In this document: in pieces, positions 8,550 to 15,688 of the stretch | Layout: each line of letters begins with the position of its first letter | How positions within the stretch are numbered: position 1 is the stretch's first letter | DNA from: Prasinococcaceae sp. CCMP 1430 | Lineage: Eukaryota; Prasinodermophyta; Palmophyllophyceae; Prasinococcales; Prasinococcaceae | Reading direction: 5' to 3' | Assembly (NCBI GenBank): GCA_013416795.1 | Contig: RQSC01000029.1 | Span: forward strand, 596,854-618,671 | Length of the DNA stretch: 21,818 bases | Made by a program: the position numbers and the translations under genes | The notes under the pieces: generated by a model | The model's input: the letters and a program-made list of their open reading frames with translations, nothing else | What the model was told of the DNA's origin: nothing | The model's database searches: none

Positions 8550-8566
8550 GGTGTTTCAAAAACACC
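8550..8566 (+). promoter_or_regulatory. histone mRNA-type 3' stem-loop
   Basis: GGTGTTTCAAAAACACC starts 89 nt after the H3 stop. It has a 7-bp stem with a 3-nt loop, or a 6-bp stem with a 5-nt loop. It is similar in size and position to the metazoan element bound by SLBP, although its sequence differs (GGTGTT in place of GGCTCT). It is conserved in the second copy at 6104-6120. Confidence 0.75.
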
Positions 8567-9403
8567 ACCCTACCCAGAGTCGACCTCGACACCCCCCTGC
8601 GCCTTGGCGCCTCGCCGCGCACGACGCAGGCGAGCTTCGCCGCACACGCCGCAGGCGAGGCAGTCCTGCTGGTCACCGCGAGGGACTCTTCGACCCCCCG
8701 CCTCGTCGTCCGCTCCCATCGGCGCGCGAGCATGCGCTGCTCCCCCACGCTGTCGCCGTTTAGGGTTGACTGCGCGGCGCGCGCCCGCTCTTCTCACCCT
8801 GACCTCCACTGTGTTCACGCGACGGCGACCCCGTGCCCAGAGCCACGCCGCGCGACGCCTCGACCTCGCGCTCGGAGGAGCGGTCGAGCGCCGTGCCCTG
8901 GACGCCCCGGCGGTGAAACGGTGGGGAAGGCCGTACAGGAGGACAGGGGGGGTGCTAGGAGGGGAGGGCACGCACGCACGGGCGCGCGCACGTGCGCGCT
9001 TCTTTCCGCCGGCGTCGCCCCTCGGGCGCTGCAAGAAGGGCCACACGGCGCGCACGTGGCGTGGCCGCCTATATTTCATCTCCGCGAAAACATCTCATAT
9101 CATCCAAAAACTTCCACAACATACGTTTGCAGTAGATTTCGCTTAAAAATAACGCGATTTGCCAACAACAACAACAAAAAGAAACTGGCTCCGTCCTCGC
9201 CCACCCTGATGAAAATGAAAATAAAATCGGCGGAAAAGGTGATGTAGAAAAAAAAGCCCTGCTGCGGCGGCAGCGCCACACGGCAGTGGCCGGCGCCGCG
9301 GCAGGCGGCACACGGCGCCGACGCCGACACACGCCGCCGCCCGCAGCGCCTGCGGGTGGAGCGGGGCAATACCCGAGGCGGGGCTGCACCTTCGCCGCCG
9401 CAG
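8567..9403. other. 837-nt intergenic stretch with an AT-rich promoter-like end
   Basis: No frame on either strand looks like a conserved protein. A lone GTTTAGGGTT (about 8759-8768) resembles a telomere unit. From about 9070 to 9260 the sequence becomes markedly AT-rich for this window (CTATATTTCA, runs of AACAACAAC, GAAAATAAAATCGG, AAAAAAAA). It lies upstream of the UPF0426 gene and is a candidate promoter. Confidence 0.45.
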
Positions 9404-9919
9404 ATGGCGGCGCGTGCGTGCGCGCGCTCTCGCATGGCGCGCGGCGTTCCCACAGCGGGCAGCACGAGGCGCGGCAACGTCCGCCCCGCACGCCGTGCGC
9501 CGTGCCGCTCGTGCATTGGGGGCAAGGATGGGGCATCAGGCCCACTGCCTGGCCCGCCGGACGATCCCTTGGCGCGTGCTGCGCTTACGCAGCCCGTCGC
9601 TTTCCTCGGTGGCCTCGTCGCGGGCGCGCTGCGCATCGACCTGAACGAGGAGCCACTGCGGGAGTGGGTGCGTGAGACAGCCGCGGCGGCAGGAGCAGCC
9701 GACGGTGCTGCCGCCCAGCCACCCGCGGGATCGCCCGTCGAGCGCAAGGAGGACGTGGCGCCTGGGGGCGGGTCGGCCGAAGACGCAGCTGCAAGGCCTG
9801 CACGGAGTGAGGGCGCGGATCCGGCAGCTGTGGGCGCCCGCGCGGGCTCAGACCCGCTTCAACCAGACGTCGCGGTGGGCGATGCAGGCGGGTCCGACGC
9901 CGGCCGAGTCTCCAGCTAG
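9404..9919 (+). CDS. UPF0426-family protein, probably plastid-targeted
   Basis: The 171-residue frame has the family signature at about residues 54-92: DPLARAALTQPVAFLGG, then LVAGALRIDLNEEPLREWV. UPF0426 proteins occur in cyanobacteria and plastid-bearing eukaryotes, and plant members have been found with thylakoid/plastoglobule fractions. The biochemical role is not established. The first ~50 residues (MAARACARSRMARG, rich in Arg, Ala and Ser, without acidic residues until about 42) look like an organelle-targeting peptide. Residues 95-171 are an acidic, Gly/Ala/Pro-rich tail with no recognisable fold, longer than I expect for the family. The ATG at 9404 is chosen as the first in-frame ATG. 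The stop is TAG at 9917-9919. It converges with PEX7. Confidence 0.7.
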   Translation: MAARACARSRMARGVPTAGSTRRGNVRPARRAPCRSCIGGKDGASGPLPGPPDDPLARAALTQPVAFLGGLVAGALRIDLNEEPLREWVRETAAAAGAADGAAAQPPAGSPVERKEDVAPGGGSAEDAAARPARSEGADPAAVGARAGSDPLQPDVAVGDAGGSDAGRVSS

Positions 9920-10261
9920 CGCTGACTCGCTCGGGCCGGCAACGTTGCGATACTGCAGCGTCGGCCTCGGTTGACCCTCTGGCCTGGTCTGCGGCGCACG
10001 TTTCCGTCAAGCCCGATCGTAATATCATCCTAATACTGCCGGACGTGGCTCGTGTCCGCTGTGCACAGCAACCGCAGCTGCGCGCGATGGCTTGCGTCGC
10101 TGCCACGCAGCTGCCCACGCAGCGCGGCGCCCTCCGGCCGCAGGCAAAAATGGGGCGTATTATTATGTCGTTCGCCAGAGGCGCTCGCCATCGGCGGAGC
10201 CAATGGCGGGGTCGCGGCCGCGACGCGCGCTCGCCACGCCCGCACCGAGGCGGCCAGGCCG
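9920..10261. other. 342-nt convergent 3' region between UPF0426 and PEX7
   Basis: This holds the two 3' UTRs. AT-containing words stand out: GTAATATCATCCTAATAC (about 10019-10036) on the plus strand, and GTATTATTATG (10157-10167), which reads CATAATAATAC for PEX7. I see no gene. Confidence 0.5.
10157..10167 (-). promoter_or_regulatory. possible polyadenylation motif of PEX7
   Basis: The minus strand reads CATAATAATAC about 95 nt after the PEX7 stop codon. It is similar to the motifs at 819-831 and 4818-4829. Function is inferred from recurrence. Confidence 0.35.
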
Positions 10262-11494
10262 TCACATGGGCCCCGCTCTCGGATCGGTCCCCTGCCTCCA
10301 CACATATACGTTCTCGTCCCAGCCGCAGCTCGCGAAGAGACCGTCGACCAGGCAGCTCATGTCCATGCCCACGGCGAACTCAGTGTGATGGTCGTGGCGC
10401 GCGAGCAGCGCCCCCCCGGCAGGTGCAGCGGCGGCGTCGCCAGTCCCCGCGGCGGCGGCGCGTTTCCAGTCCCACAAGCACACGCTCATGTCGTACGAGC
10501 AGCTCATGACGAGCTCGGGGTGGTGCGGCGAGCACTGCACACGGCGAACAGCGTAGTTGTGGCCGCCGAGCGTCGCCAGCGGCCGGCCGGGATTGCGGAT
10601 GTCCCACGCGCGGATGGTCGAGTCCACGCTGCCGGTCATGAGGATGCAGTCTTCGTACTGTCGGCCATAGGGGCAGACGCAACGAGTGCGCCGGGAGGGA
10701 AAAGGGGGGAAACGGGTGTCGGGCGATCGCGCGAGGGCGCGTTCAATATCGCATTCGCGCCGTCGTCGTTTGTCAGAGCATGGCAGCAGCCATCGCGCGC
10801 TCGCCCTCTCCCGCCGCACATGGCGGCCACGTGCGCGCGGGGCCCGCTGGCGTCCCGCCCATGCACAGCTCGAGCCCGCTGCGCACCGCACCTTCGACCA
10901 GTCACAGCTGAGCACCTCCATCGAGTGCGCGGGGATGGCGAGCGTCGACTTGTGTTCTCTGAGATCCCAGACGCGAACCGTGTGGTCGCCGCTCGCGCTC
11001 GCGAAGAGGTCGGCGTGGCGCGGGTTCCAAGCGGCATCGTACACACAGTAGGCGTGCTCCGCGAAGGTGCGCAGCGAGGCCGGCGGCCCCTCGAGCGTCC
11101 AGAGCTTGAGCGTGTCGTCCCAGCTCGCCGACAGGAAGGCGTCGCGCCTCACGGTGTTCCACGCGAGGCCGTAGACCTCATGCGTGTGCTCGTGGAAGGA
11201 GCGGATGGGATTCATCCCGGGCGGCGCCGCCGCGTCCCACACCTTGACGCTCCCGTCGCCGCTGGCGGTGGCGAGGATGTTCTCGTTTGCCTCCGACCAG
11301 CATACGTCGTACAGCCCATCGCTGGTGTCGAAGGACACGCCCTCGCCGATGCCACCAGGCCCGAGCTCCAAAATGTGCAGGCGGCCATTGCCGATGATGC
11401 CAAAGTTCTGCGAGGTCGCCACCGCCAGGCGGCTCTCAACGAAGGGCGAGAATCGCACCGAGTACCCGTTGAAGGGCGTGCGGAAGCCCGGCAT
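10262..11494 (-). CDS. PEX7: peroxin 7, PTS2 import receptor (WD40 protein)
   Basis: PEX7 binds the N-terminal PTS2 signal of matrix proteins in the cytosol and carries them to the peroxisome docking complex with a co-receptor. The start MPGFRTPFNGYSVRFSP followed by ESRLAVATSQNFGIIGNG is near-identical in pattern to plant PEX7. WD40 blades are visible at VKVWD, LKLWT, VRVWD, IRAWD, VCLWDW and the final CGWDENVYVW. Exon 1 (10892-11494) ends SK|GTGCGG. A 234-nt intron (10658-10891) ends CCGACAG. Exon 2 (10262-10657) begins YEDCILMTGSVDSTIRAWD. Both exons are whole codons, giving 332 residues, close to the usual ~320. The ATG is at 11492-11494 and the stop is TGA at 10262-10264. It is divergent to the IFT27 fragment. 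Confidence 0.95.
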   Translation of the reverse strand: MPGFRTPFNGYSVRFSPFVESRLAVATSQNFGIIGNGRLHILELGPGGIGEGVSFDTSDGLYDVCWSEANENILATASGDGSVKVWDAAAPPGMNPIRSFHEHTHEVYGLAWNTVRRDAFLSASWDDTLKLWTLEGPPASLRTFAEHAYCVYDAAWNPRHADLFASASGDHTVRVWDLREHKSTLAIPAHSMEVLSCDWSKVRCAAGSSCAWAGRQRAPRARGRHVRRERASARWLLPCSDKRRRRECDIERALARSPDTRFPPFPSRRTRCVCPYGRQYEDCILMTGSVDSTIRAWDIRNPGRPLATLGGHNYAVRRVQCSPHHPELVMSCSYDMSVCLWDWKRAAAAGTGDAAAAPAGGALLARHDHHTEFAVGMDMSCLVDGLFASCGWDENVYVWRQGTDPRAGPM

Positions 11495-12372
11495 CGCGGC
11501 GGCGCAGCTGGGTGTGCGCCGGCCCGAGCGCCGGCGTCCTCCCCCACGCCCTCACTGGCCACTCCCGGCCACCTTTTCTCCTCGCGCCCCTGAGGCCCGC
11601 CAAACGCGCGCGCCGCCGCCGCCGCGCTTGCTGCCGCGTGCCCTTTGCCTTTGCGGCGGCCCCGGCGAGCACGCCCGCACCCCGCCCCTGCCTGGCAATC
11701 CTCGCCCTACCTCCCACCCCCTTTTTATCCCCCACCCTGCCCCGCCCCGCCCCCACCTCCACCCATCCACAGATCTCCCCCCTGGGGGGCTCTGCCCGGT
11801 GGCGCCCCCTGGCCGCCCTGTGGCGCGCCAGCCTCCCCCCCCTCTTCTCCCCCCATACGCGCGCACGCGCCTGCCCCACACCGCCCGCCCTCTCCCCTTT
11901 TCCTCCCCGTCTCTCCCTCGCGCTCGCGGCCGGAGCATTTTCCTTTGAATGTCGGGGGGGGGGGGGAGGAAACGGCCGAGAAGTGCGAGTGCGTGTCCTC
12001 GATCGATCGAGCCTCCCTCGCGGCCTGCCGACCCCCGATGCCTGGCTGGCCGGAGGCGATGCGCGATTGACTGCGAGCAAGGGAGACTGACTCTCCCGTG
12101 GGGGCGAAGCGAGGCTGCCCTCTCCGGCCGCGCGCGCGCCGCGCCGGTTCCGTGCCCCCCCTCCGCTCCGCTCGCCGCTGCGGCTGCGCTGCGGGTTCCC
12201 CAACGCGGCGGCGCGATCGCCGCCGGCGTGCGCGTGTTGCTTGCCCGTGGCCACGCGTGTTGGCGCGCGCGCGCGCCGGGGCGCACTCGATCCACCGCCG
12301 CGGGGGGCACCCATGCGACCCTCCGCCGAGCGCGCGGCTGACGCGCGCGGTCTCCGACGCCTGCCGACGCAG
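11495..12372. other. 878-nt divergent region between PEX7 and the IFT27 fragment
   Basis: The left two-thirds (about 11525-11935) is strikingly pyrimidine-rich on the plus strand. A poly-G tract lies at about 11953-11966, then GATCGATCGA. I looked for the missing small-GTPase exons (P-loop GxxxxGKS/T, switch DxAG) and found none. It probably contains the PEX7 promoter and an intron or promoter of the plus-strand gene. Confidence 0.45.
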
Positions 12373-12731
12373 AGCGTGCGGCGCGCTACTGGGATGCGGT
12401 GTCGCTGGGCATCGTGTGCTACGACTGCAGCAACAGGGACAGCTTCGACAGCGCGCCCCGCTGGATACAGACCCTCAAGGAGCTTCGACGCAGCGGCGCC
12501 AATGCACAGCAGGTGCCCGTGGCGCTCGTCGCATGCAAGTGCGACCAGTCGGGCTACGGCTGCGTGAGTGCCGAGGAGGGGCAGGCGCTGGCTGACGCGC
12601 ACGGGATGGCTTTCTTCGAGACGAGCGCCACCCCGCCGGGAAAGGGCGTGGACGCGCCGTTCGAGCACGTGGCCAAAACCTTCGCGGAGCAGTACGAGGA
12701 GGCGGTCGCCAAGGCCACGAGCGCGCGATGA
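12373..12731 (+). CDS. IFT27/RABL4-like small GTPase, C-terminal half
   Basis: IFT27 is a Rab-like GTPase of the IFT-B complex that moves cargo in cilia. The exon follows an acceptor (CGACGCAG) and reads ARYWDAVSLGIVCYDCSNRD, then VPVALVACKCD, AHGMAFFETSA (the G5 element) and DAPFEHVAKTFAEQYEEAV. The last element matches IFT27 (APFHCLAKQFHQLYREKV) better than ordinary Rabs, and there is no C-terminal prenylation cysteine, as in IFT27. About 118 residues are seen of an expected ~185-200. The P-loop and switch regions are absent from the sequence back to PEX7. The G4 motif N/TKxD is CKCD, losing the asparagine that reads guanine. Either first exons are missing from the assembly or the gene is truncated. 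The stop is TGA at 12729-12731. Confidence 0.65.
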
Positions 12732-12972
12732 GGCGCGCGCACTGGCGGCGGCGTCCGCAACGCCCCGAGCATCTGCCGCGCGTCGCGAAAAAAAGTTGCC
12801 TGACGTGCGGCGGCGTAGCCCCGTCACAGCAACTTCCGCACGCACGGGCGCACTCGCACATGGAAGGGGCGGAGAGGAGGGGTGGGGGGGTAGGATGGTG
12901 GAGCGGATGCCCCCTCCTCCGCCGCCGCCGCGTAATTCATCTAGCGCAACGCCCCACGGGGCGTGCTACTCT

Positions 12973-13329
12973 CTACAACCTGGAGATGCCGTAGTTGAAT
13001 GACCCCTGCCAGTCGCCTTGATAGCACACGGATAGGCACGTGGTGAGCGGGTCGCGCTGGTCGACGCCGTCGTCCATGCACCTGGCACGCGTGCAGTACT
13101 CGTCGTCTTCCTCGTCCACCGCGCCTTTGAAGAGCGCCTTTCGCGCAGCCATCTGCCCTCCTTCACGGTGCGGCCTGCGTTTGCCGCCTCCTCGCGCCCG
13201 ATGATGTCCATCACTCCCGCGAGCTGCTCGGAGCCCACGCGGCGCGCCGTGCGCCGGCAGGGAGGGGTCTTGGCCGTGCTGGCACCCCCGGCATGTTGGC
13301 GCGCCGCCCTTGGCCACCCTCTCATACAT
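12973..13329 (-). CDS. small unrecognised protein, minus strand
   Basis: An open frame follows a plausible acceptor (CCTGCCCCAG, exon from 13332). From ATG 13329 it gives 118 residues ending at TAG 12973. The second half (from ATG 13152: MAARKALFKGAVDEEDDEYC, then CMDDGVDQRDPLTTCLSVCYQ and FNYGISRL) looks truly coding, with clustered acidic residues and spaced cysteines. The first half contains a CxxC (CRGCQHG) but is Arg/Gly-rich. In this part a different frame (EQLAGVMDIIGREEAANAG, about 13170-13230) looks more protein-like, so a one-base frame change near 13155-13165 is possible. I recognise no family. It converges with the IFT27 fragment, with 241 nt between the stops. Confidence 0.45.
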   Translation of the reverse strand: MYERVAKGGAPTCRGCQHGQDPSLPAHGAPRGLRAARGSDGHHRARGGGKRRPHREGGQMAARKALFKGAVDEEDDEYCTRARCMDDGVDQRDPLTTCLSVCYQGDWQGSFNYGISRL

Positions 13330-14006
13330 ACGCTGGGGCAGGTTGCGGGTGCTCGCGCGCGTGCGCATTGGGCGGTTGGTTGAAGCGCGCGGGAGGGGGG
13401 AGGGGTAGGGAGGGCGGGGGCTCGCATCGGCTGCGCGCGCTGCGCGCCAAGCGCCGCGCGTTGCGTTTGTAACGTCGGGTTGGCGCCTCGCTGGCGCAAA
13501 ACCTCGCGACGTGCACACGCGCATTCGCATTCGGGATGTGGTCGCATTGAAAGGAGAGACTGGGACTGATGAGAGAGAGATGGAGTGGAGGGGGGGAGAG
13601 GAGGGTGAGGGGGCGCCACCCGCCGCGCGCAGGACACGCCCCGCGGTGCGGAGGGGGGCGGCAAGGGCGGCGAGGGCGGCGCGGTGCCGGGAAGAGGGGT
13701 GGGAGGTGAAGGAAGGGGGAAGACAGCGGGGGAGGGGCGGGGGGGCGAGGGGCAGGGGACAGGTGCGCGGAAGAAGCGAGGCCGGGCGCGGGGCGCGTGC
13801 AGCACCGGGGAGGAGGAGGGAGGGAGGGGCTTTCGAAACGGCTGGGAGGGCCACGGCGGGGGTGAGGGAGGGAGGGCTCGACGCGCGGCGGGCTGTGGCG
13901 CGCGTGCGGTGGGAGCTGCCGCCCCCCCAGCTCGAATCGCTCACTCTTCTCCCCCCCTTTCCCCTTCCCCCTTTCCCCTCTCTCTCGCCGCCTTGCGCCT
14001 GCAGCC
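13330..14006. other. 677-nt region upstream of the carrier gene; purine-rich block and likely 5' UTR intron
   Basis: From about 13560 to 13880 the plus strand is almost all purine (GAGAGAGATGGAG, GGGGGGAGAGGAGG, GGGGGAGGGGCGGGGGGGCG). It then switches to a C/T tract at about 13945-13985 that ends CGCCTGCAG, two bases before the carrier ATG. That arrangement is typical of a splice acceptor, so the carrier probably has a 5' UTR intron. No gene is supported apart from possible upstream exons of the minus-strand gene. Confidence 0.45.
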
Positions 14007-15509
14007 ATGTCGGATTCGGAGGCGGGCCTCCATGCTATCGCGGGCGCCCTCGGCGGCATGATGGCCCTCACGGCCACCTTCCCGCTGATGACCGTCTCCA
14101 CGAGGCAGGCGGTGCACAGCAGGAAGACAGGGAGCGTGGACGTGGTACGCACGCGCCGCGCGGCGCAGCGCTGGCGTGCGAGGGCATCTGTTGGACATCT
14201 CGGAAGGCCGGTGGCCGTGGGATGAAGCGGTCCGGTGGATGCCACTCTCACGCATGGCTGCCGCCCTCGGCCCGGCCTGCCGCTGCCATTTGCGCGCGCG
14301 CGTGCCACAGCGATCCACGTGAGCGGGCGAGCGAGCGCGAGTCGCCATCCATCTCTCCCTCCCCGCCGCCCCCCGCTCGCCCGCCCGCAACGTGCTGACC
14401 GCCGTGCCTCGCCCCCCACGCGCAGTCCGCGCGCAAAGTCCGCCCCGGCTTCTCCGAGGTGGTGGCACTCGCAAAGGCCGAGGGATGGCAAGCGCTCTTC
14501 GGCGGCATCAAGCCCGCGCTCATTGGAACCGCCGCTTCGCAGGGCATCTACTTCTTCATGTACCAGAAGCTGCGCCACGCCATCGTCAGCAGGCGCAAAA
14601 ACCAGGACGTCTCTGCGCTCGAGTCTCTCTACGTCTCGATGGTCGCGGGTGCGGTGAACGTGTGCATCACGCAGCCCATCTGGACGGTTGTGACCCGCCT
14701 GCAGACGAAGCGCCGTAGCGGCGTGGACGTCAGCTCGGACGGCGACGGTGGCATGATCGCGGAGTGCCAGGCGCTCCTGGACGAAGGGGGGATCAAGGCG
14801 TTCTACCGCGGGTACGCGCGCCCGGCGGGCACGGGCGCGGGAGCGAGCGAGCGTGTGGGAGAGAGGGATAGTCGGGGGCGCGCCACTCGCGTCGATGGGT
14901 GCATTGCGACTGACGCGGCTTCCGTCCCACATCCCGCGCGCGTGCGCAACGCACACAGGCTGATTCCCAATTTGGTGATGGTGTCCAATCCGGCAGTGCA
15001 ATTCGTGCTGATCGAGCAGCTGAGCGCGCGGGTGCGCAAGGCCAAGGGCGTGCGCTCGGACGCCAAACTGATGCTCACGCCGCTGGAGACATTCTCGCAG
15101 GGCGCCCTGGCGAAGGTGGGCGCCACTCTCATCACCTACCCGGTGCAGCTAATCAAGAGCCGCATGCAGGCGGAGCGGCGCTCGAAGGTGAGGCTCGCCA
15201 GGGCGGGAGGGGAGGATGAGGGGGGAGGACGGTACAATTCAATTAGTCGGGCTCAATGGGGCTGCGCGCTGACCTTTTGTCGCACTACGCCGGGGCGGCA
15301 CGCCAACGCAGGAAGGAAAGTTCGAGGGCTACGCCAGCATCCCCGACGCCGTGCGCACCATCCTGGAGAACGAGGGGTTCACAGGCCTCTACAAGGGCAT
15401 GAATACCAAGATGGTGCAGAGCGTCATTGCGGCGGCGCTGCTCTTCTCCACCAAGGAGCAGACCGTCACGATGGTGAAGCTGATGGCAGCGACGGTCAGC
15501 CACACCTAG
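14007..15509 (+). CDS. peroxisomal-type mitochondrial carrier family protein (PMP34/PXN-like)
   Basis: These carriers exchange adenine nucleotides, NAD or CoA across the peroxisome membrane. Four exons join to 316 residues: 14007-14144, 14426-14811, 14959-15187 and 15312-15509, all with GT-AG ends. The three carrier repeats are visible. Repeat 1 has FPLMTVSTRQ, in which the usual acidic residue is replaced, as in peroxisomal members. Repeat 2 has QPIWTVVTRLQT. Repeat 3 has YPVQLIKSRMQAE. IYFFMYQKLRHAI, GLIPNLVMVSNPAVQFVLIE and ENEGFTGLYKGMNTKMVQSV are also typical of PMP34/PXN rather than of mitochondrial exchangers. The start ATG is the first after a C/T tract and CTGCAG. Phases are 0, 2 and 0. 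The stop is TAG at 15507-15509. It converges with malic enzyme. The exact substrate cannot be read from sequence. Confidence 0.93.
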
Positions 15510-15688
15510 AGGCTCGCGAGCACCAAGGCAGCGCAAGCCCCGCCCGGCCTGGCGCGCCTGGCGCGCCCCGCGCGGCGCATGCATGTGCGCGCGCTGCAGG
15601 GATAGCGTCACATTCTTATGTCCACGGGCCCGGGGGGATCGAAGTCCGCCGTGGCCTTTTGTGGCCTCCGCGCGGGCGCAGGCAGGCG

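Noticed and set aside
8759-8768. Interstitial telomere unit GTTTAGGGTT
   Set aside because: A single unit of about 10 nt is expected by chance and has no neighbouring copies.
9100-9747. Minus-strand open frame opposite UPF0426
   Set aside because: The plus-strand frame shows the UPF0426 signature. The minus frame ends in a Phe/Ile-rich run that is merely the AT-rich promoter-like stretch read backwards.
11436-12845. Minus-strand frame of 469 codons upstream of PEX7
   Set aside because: Its composition is Arg/Gly/Ala, it crosses pyrimidine tracts and the IFT27 exon antisense, and it has no motif.
13322-15001. Minus-strand frame of 559 codons over the carrier gene
   Set aside because: It is antisense to carrier exons with all three carrier signatures in the sense frame. 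The remainder is low-complexity Pro/Ser/Arg.
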